DNA of 12,437 bases, taken from CAYJNO01 sp044432885. Lineage in GTDB: Bacteria; Bacillota_I; Bacilli_A; Erysipelotrichales; Erysipelotrichaceae. A model generated the notes under the pieces. The model was not told where the DNA came from and did no database searches. It worked only from the letters and a program-made list of their open reading frames with translations. The position numbers were made by a program, and so were the translations under genes. Of the stretch, positions 1 through 4,754 are shown piece after piece; within the stretch, counting starts at the first letter, position 1, and each line of letters begins with the position of its first letter. The stretch covers positions 1-12,437 of the forward strand of contig JAWXUG010000033.1 of the NCBI GenBank assembly GCA_044432885.1, written 5' to 3'.

Positions 1-1
1 T

Positions 2-634
2 TTTGCTAATGAAGGGGACCGCCCATATTTAACAACAGTTGGGCCAGAAGTTATTGCTACATATGTGCGTATAGCTACTGAAGTATCTAAAGAATTAACT
101 GTACCGTTTGGATGTGGTGTTTTAATTGATCCAAAAGCAACTATTGCGGTTGCAAATGCAATTGGTGCTAAATTTGTAAGAACTTATGTAAGTAACTCTT
201 ATGAAGGATCATTTGGAAGTCAATCATTTAATCCAGGAGAAATCTTCAGATATCAAAAAGCGATTGGCGCAGAAAAAGTTCGTGTTTATACTTACTTTGA
301 ACCACATGGTGCAACATGTGTCGATACACGACCTGTAAGTGAACAAATCGATTCAGGATTTGCTGTTATGCCAATTGCAGGTATGCTTGTTGGAGGGCCA
401 CGTGCTGGATTACCACCTGAGCAAGCACATTTCAGAAAAATTAAAGAACAATTTCCGGATCGTCCACTGATTTTGGGAAGCGGAGCTAATAAGGATAATA
501 TTCAAGACTTATTGCCTTATGCAGATGGTGTAATTGTTGGGACTACAATTAAAGAAGGTAAATATTTGTATAATCCAATTGATTATGATCGTGCTAAAGA
601 ATTTATTGAAGCTGCACGTAAAGCACAAAAATAA
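2..634 (+). CDS. BtpA/SgcQ-family protein, 3' part (5' end outside window)
   Basis: The reading frame is open from base 2, so the gene starts upstream of the window; the GTG at 65 is internal, because recognisable family sequence (ANEGDRPYL, TTVGPEV) precedes it. The rest reads as the C-terminal two thirds of a BtpA-family TIM barrel: GVLIDPKATIAVANAIGAKF, a run ending in GATCVDTRP, the LILGSGANKDN strand-turn and a final DGVIVGTTIKEG phosphate-loop-like segment. BtpA was named for photosystem I biogenesis in cyanobacteria. In heterotrophs the family (SgcQ of the E. coli sgc PTS cluster) has an unknown, probably nucleosidase- or sugar-related role. It is followed by its own terminator, so it is not co-transcribed with the PTS genes that start 175 bp downstream, although the pairing recalls the sgc locus. 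Arg codons are mainly CGT, as in nrdD. The family call is strong; the activity is unknown. Confidence 0.85.
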   Translation, partial: FANEGDRPYLTTVGPEVIATYVRIATEVSKELTVPFGCGVLIDPKATIAVANAIGAKFVRTYVSNSYEGSFGSQSFNPGEIFRYQKAIGAEKVRVYTYFEPHGATCVDTRPVSEQIDSGFAVMPIAGMLVGGPRAGLPPEQAHFRKIKEQFPDRPLILGSGANKDNIQDLLPYADGVIVGTTIKEGKYLYNPIDYDRAKEFIEAARKAQK

Positions 635-644
635 CAAATGAAGA

Positions 645-684
645 AAGAACTACTTTATCGAATGATAGGGTAGTTTTTATTTGC
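645..684 (+). terminator. Rho-independent terminator of the BtpA-family gene
   Basis: The left arm 645-659 (core AACTACTTTATC) pairs with 664-678 (core GATAGGGTAGTT) around a GAAT loop. The core is 12 bp with two G-U pairs and extends by three weaker pairs. A T-rich run (TTTTT, then ATTT) closes it. It begins 11 bases after the stop codon. Confidence 0.85.
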
Positions 685-704
685 AACTCAATTTTTTAGT
701 ATAA

Positions 705-736
705 ACATTTATTGTCGAAAAAATGAAAATAAATGT
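705..736. promoter_or_regulatory. Inverted repeat upstream of the PTS promoter, candidate activator operator
   Basis: The arms are a perfect 9-bp inverted repeat, ACATTTATT (705-713) and AATAAATGT (728-736), separated by 14 bp, so the arm centres lie 23 bp apart, about two helical turns. It is AT-rich and has no T-tail, so it is not a terminator. If the TATAAT at 771 is the -10 box, the repeat covers roughly -78 to -47, where class I activators bind. The PRD regulator downstream of the operon is the obvious candidate protein; that link is inference. Confidence 0.4.
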
Positions 737-747
737 GTCTAATAATA

Positions 748-776
748 GTAACAATTTGAAAGTATATGCATATAAT
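748..776 (+). promoter_or_regulatory. Candidate sigma-70-type promoter of the PTS operon
   Basis: A perfect TATAAT stands at 771-776. At 17-bp spacing the -35 position holds GTAACA (748-753), 4 of 6 to consensus, which suggests an activator-dependent promoter. A second -10-like TATACT (785-790) is very close to the Shine-Dalgarno. No TGGCAC/TTGC pair is present, so the sigma-54 control known for LevR-type mannose PTS operons is not supported here. Confidence 0.45.
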
Positions 777-808
777 TTAAATGATATACTATAAAAAAGG
801 GGGATAAT

Positions 809-1228
809 ATGAGAAAAATATTAATTTTGACACACGGTAAATTTGCAGAGGGAATTAATCATACTTTAGAACTATTTATAGGAAAGAAGGATAATTTTTA
901 CTCTATTAGTGCATATGTGGATGATCAATCTGTAGATGATCAAATTAATAGATTTTTAAACTTATTAGATGAGAATGACGAGTTGATTGTTTTCACAGAT
1001 ATTTTAGGGGGTTCTGTCAATCAAAAAATGCTGACACATCTTTCTAGGAGTAATACTCATATCATTGCGGGATTTAATCTAACATCTTTAATATGTATTT
1101 CTACGTTGCCGGAAAACCGTCCGATTAGTAAATCCGATATTGATAACATTTTATTTGAGACAAGGGAATCGGTTGTTTATGTTAATGAGTATTTTGAAAG
1201 TACAATTTTACATGATGATGACGAATAA
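809..1228 (+). CDS. PTS mannose/fructose/sorbose-class EIIA component
   Basis: This is the cytoplasmic phosphocarrier that takes phosphate from HPr and passes it to EIIB. The 139 residues match the usual size of a single-domain mannose-class EIIA. The N-terminal strand MRKILILTHGKFAEGI carries the phosphorylation site His9 in THG, and the second signature FTDILGGSVNQ (about residues 102-112) corresponds to the family's TD-x-x-GGS-x-x-N loop. The ATG at 809 is preceded by AAGGGGGAT, a good ribosome site. It is the first gene of the operon and is separated from EIIB by an unusually long 131-bp gap. The subfamily, and hence the sugar, cannot be read from this protein. Confidence 0.92.
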   Translation: MRKILILTHGKFAEGINHTLELFIGKKDNFYSISAYVDDQSVDDQINRFLNLLDENDELIVFTDILGGSVNQKMLTHLSRSNTHIIAGFNLTSLICISTLPENRPISKSDIDNILFETRESVVYVNEYFESTILHDDDE

Positions 1229-1289
1229 TTTTGTATAATTGAAAGTTAGGGTTACTAATTAAAGTGAAAAAAGCTGTGTTTAAAATAAT

Positions 1290-1318
1290 TTGATACCACC
1301 ATATACTAGTGTTATCAA
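1290..1318 (+). other. Imperfect hairpin in the EIIA-EIIB gap
   Basis: TTGATA (1290-1295) and TATCAA (1313-1318) pair, then after a C/T mismatch CAC pairs with GTG, leaving a 9-base AT-rich loop. There is no T-tail, so this is not a classic terminator. It could be an mRNA processing or stability element that uncouples EIIA from EIIBCD, or chance in AT-rich DNA. Confidence 0.3.
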
Positions 1319-1345
1319 TAATGTCGCGATATTGGGGAGATGAAA

Positions 1346-1362
1346 GGAGGGGGAATGTAGTG
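1346..1362 (+). promoter_or_regulatory. Shine-Dalgarno that fixes the EIIB GTG start
   Basis: GGAGGGGG (1346-1353) sits 6 bases before the GTG at 1360 and is the only strong ribosome site nearby. The upstream in-frame starts (GTG 1309, ATG 1321) have none. An out-of-frame ATG followed at once by TAG (1355-1360) lies between the site and the GTG and shares its last base. Confidence 0.8.
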
Positions 1363-1839
1363 AATTTTAGAGTTGATGATCGATTGATTCATGGCATTGT
1401 AGCTGCTTATTGGGTGAATCTTTTGAAAGCAACGAGAATTATGGTCATAGATGATGAATCTGCAAATAATAGCTTAATGAAATCATCTTTACGAATGGCA
1501 TGTCCTAAGAGTGTCAACTTATCTGTTCTGACATATGAAAAGGCTATTAATAACATAAAAGCTGGTAATTATGAGGGACAGGAAGTGTTTGTAATAACGA
1601 AGACACCTAAGACATACGAAAAAATGCAACGAGATGGCATTTCTATTCCATTCATTGTGATGGGGAATATCACTTATTCCGCAGAAAGAATCAAAGTTTG
1701 TAGAACAGTATCAGTCAATCAAGAGGAAATAGAATCATTAAAAATTTTATCGGAAAATAATACGAAAATTATTTCGCAATTAGTACCAAGCGATACGCCA
1801 TTAGATTTCATGGAAAGTCTAAACAATGTATTAAAATAA
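1360..1839 (+). CDS. PTS mannose/fructose/sorbose-class EIIB component
   Basis: This cytoplasmic protein takes phosphate from EIIA on a histidine and gives it to the sugar bound by EIIC/EIID. With the GTG at 1360 it has 159 residues, the normal EIIB length. The N-terminus reads MNFRVDDRLIHG, with His11 at the phosphorylation position of the family motif V-D-D-R-L-I-H-G-Q-V. Unusually the Q after HG is isoleucine here (RLIHGIV). Other family features are RIMVIDDESANN (about 29-40), VFVITKTP and PFIVMGNI. The reading frame also extends upstream to 1309, but those residues (LSIMSRYWGDERRGN) do not match the family and lack a ribosome site. EIIC follows after 20 bp with its own strong Shine-Dalgarno. 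Confidence 0.9.
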   Translation: MNFRVDDRLIHGIVAAYWVNLLKATRIMVIDDESANNSLMKSSLRMACPKSVNLSVLTYEKAINNIKAGNYEGQEVFVITKTPKTYEKMQRDGISIPFIVMGNITYSAERIKVCRTVSVNQEEIESLKILSENNTKIISQLVPSDTPLDFMESLNNVLK

Positions 1840-1859
1840 AATTATAAGGAGGAGGAAAT

Positions 1860-2639
1860 ATGTTTACAATAGCACAGATTATTATATTACCGTTAGTAAT
1901 GTTTTGTATGTCATACGATTTGTATCACTCACATATTCTTGTATATGGAAGATCGGTTTTTAGTGGATTTTTAGCAGGTTTAGTAATGGGTGATGTGCAA
2001 TTAGGTTTAGTTTTGGGAGGAACATTAGAATTAATGTCTTTAGGAGTTACAGGTATTGGAGGAAGTAGTGTTCCAAATTATCCAACTGGTACAATCATGG
2101 GAACAGCATTTGCTGTTGCAAGTGGTGGCAGTCTTGAAAGTGGATTAGCTGTAGGGATTCCTGTAGCAGCATTAGGTGTTCAATTAGATGTTTTGGCAAA
2201 AATGTCATGCTCGTATATTCTGCATAAAGCAGAAAGTTACGTGGATACATTAGAGTTTAATAAAATGTATACATGGCTGAGAATTGGTATTTTACCTAGA
2301 ACTTCTGGTTCAGCAATCGCTGTTTTGTTAGCTATGACATTGGGAGCTAACGCTATCAATACACTTTTAGAATTAATGCCTGCATGGTTAAGTTCAGGAT
2401 TAAGTGTCGCAGGAAATGTTTTACCAGCAGTTGGTTTTGCTATCTTGCTACGCTTTATGCCTTTAAAAAAATACTTTGTATATGCATTGCTTGGTTTTAC
2501 ACTAACTTCATTTATGGGCGTATCAATTATTGGAATTGCAGTTATCGGATTTATTATTGCTTATCTAGTATATGTTCAAAGTGAAAAAGAGTCTAGTTCA
2601 ACACATATAGAAGTTTCAGGAGGAAATTACGATGAGTAA
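1860..2639 (+). CDS. PTS mannose/fructose/sorbose-class EIIC permease
   Basis: This is the integral membrane sugar-binding component of the transporter. Its 259 residues are typical for EIIC of this class. The segment GLVLGGTLELMSLGVTGIGG followed by SSVPNYPTGTIMGTAFAVASGG is the conserved substrate-region signature. Hydrophobic segments lie near residues 4-20, 30-55, 75-110, 135-165, 180-200 and 205-240, and the tail QSEKESSSTHIE is short and polar. The start has an exceptional ribosome site (AAGGAGGAGG, 1846-1855). The stop overlaps the EIID start by 8 bp, so translation of the two membrane subunits is probably coupled. Confidence 0.92.
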   Translation: MFTIAQIIILPLVMFCMSYDLYHSHILVYGRSVFSGFLAGLVMGDVQLGLVLGGTLELMSLGVTGIGGSSVPNYPTGTIMGTAFAVASGGSLESGLAVGIPVAALGVQLDVLAKMSCSYILHKAESYVDTLEFNKMYTWLRIGILPRTSGSAIAVLLAMTLGANAINTLLELMPAWLSSGLSVAGNVLPAVGFAILLRFMPLKKYFVYALLGFTLTSFMGVSIIGIAVIGFIIAYLVYVQSEKESSSTHIEVSGGNYDE

Positions 2640-3426
2640 ACTTACAAGAAAAGATTTGTTAAAAGCAAGAAATCGTTGGACTTTTATGGCAAATATAGCC
2701 TTCAATTATGAAACTATGCAATCGACTAGTGTTATCAATGCAATTGGTCCTTGTTTGGAAAAAATTTATGATGATGATCCTGAAGGATTACAAAAATCAT
2801 TACATAGTCATTTTAAATTCTTCAATACTCAGCCATGGATGGGAGAAATCATCTTATCCGCAGCACTTGCGATTGAAGAAGAAGGTGGAAGTTCTGCTGA
2901 AGACGCAGTAAGAGGCGTTAAAACTTCGTTAATGGGTCCATTTGCAGGTTTAGGTGATTCAATTTTCTTTGTATTACCTAAAACAATCTTTGGAGCTATT
3001 GCATCTTATATGGCTCTTGAAGGAAATCCAATAGGTTTGTTGATTTGTTTAGGTTTTAGTTTGATTATGTTATCTCTTAGATTTAAAATGTGGGATATCG
3101 GATATAATCAAGGGGTTAAGTTTGTTACTTCTATGCAAGAAAAGCTATCTAATCTTACAGATGCAGCATCTGTTATGGGATTAGTAGTCGTTGGGGCGAT
3201 GATTGCATCAAATGTTAAAGCAACAATTCCATATACATTTATAGTCGGTGAAACAGCGGTAACTATTCAGTCTGTGTTGGACAGCATTATGCCTAATTTC
3301 TTGCCATTAACAGTAACACTTATCGTTTATTGGTTATTTGGTAAAAAAGGTATGACTTCTACAAAAATGGTATGGTTAATTATTGCAATTTCAGTAGTAG
3401 GAGCGTTCCTAGGAATATTGGGTTAA
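2632..3426 (+). CDS. PTS mannose/fructose/sorbose-class EIID permease
   Basis: This is the second membrane subunit, found only in the mannose-class PTS, and it forms the translocation complex with EIIC. In 264 residues the family landmarks appear in order: LTRKDLLKARNRWTF and FNYETMQS at the N-terminus, FFNTQPWMGEIILSAALAIEE (about 63-83), SLMGPFAGLGDSIFFVLP (about 99-116), LRFKMWDIGYNQGVKF, and hydrophobic C-terminal segments. AGGAGG (2618-2623) lies 8 bp before the ATG, inside the end of EIIC. The protein ends four bases before the ceramidase-like gene, which supports one transcript for all five genes. Confidence 0.92.
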   Translation: MSKLTRKDLLKARNRWTFMANIAFNYETMQSTSVINAIGPCLEKIYDDDPEGLQKSLHSHFKFFNTQPWMGEIILSAALAIEEEGGSSAEDAVRGVKTSLMGPFAGLGDSIFFVLPKTIFGAIASYMALEGNPIGLLICLGFSLIMLSLRFKMWDIGYNQGVKFVTSMQEKLSNLTDAASVMGLVVVGAMIASNVKATIPYTFIVGETAVTIQSVLDSIMPNFLPLTVTLIVYWLFGKKGMTSTKMVWLIIAISVVGAFLGILG

Positions 3427-3430
3427 TTTA

Positions 3431-4714
3431 ATGAAGGCAGCAATAAAGACTATAGACGTGACACCTCCTATTGGTTCACAAATGGCAGGATATTCCGAAA
3501 GAAAACATGGGGCAATTGGCATTCATGATCCTCTTTTGGCACATGCAATTGTTTTGGATGATGGCTTAAGTAAGATAGCCTATGTGGTCATAGATGTAAC
3601 AAGCGTAGATAGTCATTTTACAAAAAAAGTAAGAGAAATTGTTTTACAAGAAACTGGGATTGAATTTGATCATGTAATGATTGGAGGCACACACACTCAT
3701 TCGGGTTCTGCAGCGACAAAATTAAATGCGAGGGTGTATATACCTATTAAACAATTTGATCCTAACGGGGACGCAGAGTATTATTCTCAGTTAATAAAAA
3801 AAGTTGCTGGTGTAATTATTTGGGCAAACAATTCTTTAGAAGAAGCATCTATAGGTATAGGGACAGGTATAATCGATGGTCTTGGGACTAATAGAAATAA
3901 TATAGATGATTATTATGATCCTGCAGTATCAATCATAAAACTTAATAGAAAAGATGGAAGTTTGCTAGGTGCAATTATTAATCATGCATGTCATCCCACT
4001 GTATTGAATTTTGAAAATTATTTATTTACAGCAGATTATATTGGATATCTAAAAAGTCAATTGAAAGATCATTATCCAGAAAGTGAATTTGTATTTTCTC
4101 AAGGTGCTGCAGGAAGTGCTAGCACTAGATATACAAAAAAAAGTAGTACCTTTGAGGAAGCATCTCGCTTAGCAAGTATTATTACAGATGAAGTACTTAG
4201 AGTTCTTCCAAAAGTAGAGATGGTCACTGATATTAGTGTGAGCGGGACGTGTGAAGACTTTTCGTTAGAAATTCGTGATTTTCTTAAGGAAGACGAATGT
4301 ATCAAGGAAATAGAAAGATGCAAATTAGAACTTCAAAATTTAATTGATAATAAAGCTGAAGCTAGTCAAATACGCAAGGCTTATGTGACTTTGCAAGGAA
4401 GTGAAAAAAGAAATTTTTTTAGAGAAAACATTGATATTAATGAAGTAACATCTGAATTGCAATGTTTGGATTTCGGGATATTTAAATTAATTGGAATACC
4501 TGCTGATTGTTTTGGCGAAATTGCAAGAGATATAATGAATATTCCATCTAATAAGCCGACTTTAGTTGCCGGATATGTTAATGACGCTTTAGGTTATGTA
4601 TTATCTAAAGAAGGCTATGCTGTGGATAGTTACGAAAGAAGTATTACCTTATATAAAGAAACATCTCATCAATTTATTGTTGATGGCGCTTCAAAATTAA
4701 TAAATAATAATTAA
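3431..4714 (+). CDS. Neutral/alkaline ceramidase-family hydrolase, cytoplasmic, PTS-linked
   Basis: The 427 residues match the N-terminal catalytic domain of the neutral/alkaline non-lysosomal ceramidase family, zinc amidases that cleave N-acyl bonds. Visible landmarks are the start KTIDVTPPIGSQMAGY, the zinc-type GGTHTHSG (His88, His90), NHACHPTVL (184-192, with a second zinc-type His185/His188), QGAAGSASTR (224-233, where the family usually has G-D-x-S/N-P around its nucleophile), and AGYVNDALGYV with SYER (380-403), the usual GY and YE region. There is no signal peptide and no C-terminal immunoglobulin-like domain, unlike secreted ceramidases, so it should act in the cytoplasm. It follows EIID by 4 bp with only a weak ribosome site, so translation is probably coupled. 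It ends at a shared terminator. Inference: it processes the imported phosphorylated substrate, perhaps an N-acyl amino sugar. True ceramidase activity is unlikely. The family call is strong; the substrate is unknown. Confidence 0.8.
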   Translation: MKAAIKTIDVTPPIGSQMAGYSERKHGAIGIHDPLLAHAIVLDDGLSKIAYVVIDVTSVDSHFTKKVREIVLQETGIEFDHVMIGGTHTHSGSAATKLNARVYIPIKQFDPNGDAEYYSQLIKKVAGVIIWANNSLEEASIGIGTGIIDGLGTNRNNIDDYYDPAVSIIKLNRKDGSLLGAIINHACHPTVLNFENYLFTADYIGYLKSQLKDHYPESEFVFSQGAAGSASTRYTKKSSTFEEASRLASIITDEVLRVLPKVEMVTDISVSGTCEDFSLEIRDFLKEDECIKEIERCKLELQNLIDNKAEASQIRKAYVTLQGSEKRNFFRENIDINEVTSELQCLDFGIFKLIGIPADCFGEIARDIMNIPSNKPTLVAGYVNDALGYVLSKEGYAVDSYERSITLYKETSHQFIVDGASKLINNN

Positions 4715-4754
4715 AAAAGCCAAGTGCCTTTTGTTAGGTGCTTGGCTTTCATTA
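4713..4754. terminator. Bidirectional terminator between the PTS operon and the PRD regulator
   Basis: AAAGCCAAGTGCCT (4716-4729) pairs with AGGTGCTTGGCTTT (4736-4749) as a 14-bp stem with two G-U pairs and a 6-base loop. On the minus strand it is followed by six T residues, a strong terminator for the regulator, whose stop is at 4752-4754. On the plus strand the tail is only CTTTCATT, weaker but usable for the PTS operon. Confidence 0.88.

Noticed and set aside
635..808. Sigma-54 promoter with LevR-type control for the mannose-class PTS
   Set aside because: No TGGCAC-N5-TTGC element is present and the nearby regulator is a BglG/MtlR-type PRD protein without a sigma-54 activation domain.
635..808. 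Catabolite-responsive (cre) element upstream of the PTS operon
   Set aside because: No sequence close to TG-x-AA-x-CG-x-TT-x-CA was found by eye.
1309..1359. Longer EIIB reading with a GTG start at 1309 or ATG at 1321
   Set aside because: The extra residues do not resemble EIIB N-termini and neither start has a ribosome site, while the GTG at 1360 follows GGAGGGGG at good spacing and gives the family length.
2384..2584. Small plus-strand ORF inside the EIIC gene
   Set aside because: It is an alternative frame of a well-supported membrane protein, with no ribosome site or recognisable domain. The same applies to the ORFs at 2708-2911, 4099-4323, 6182-6364, 7254-7538, 8660-8857, 8743-8967, 9115-9297, 10195-10386 and 11196-11408.
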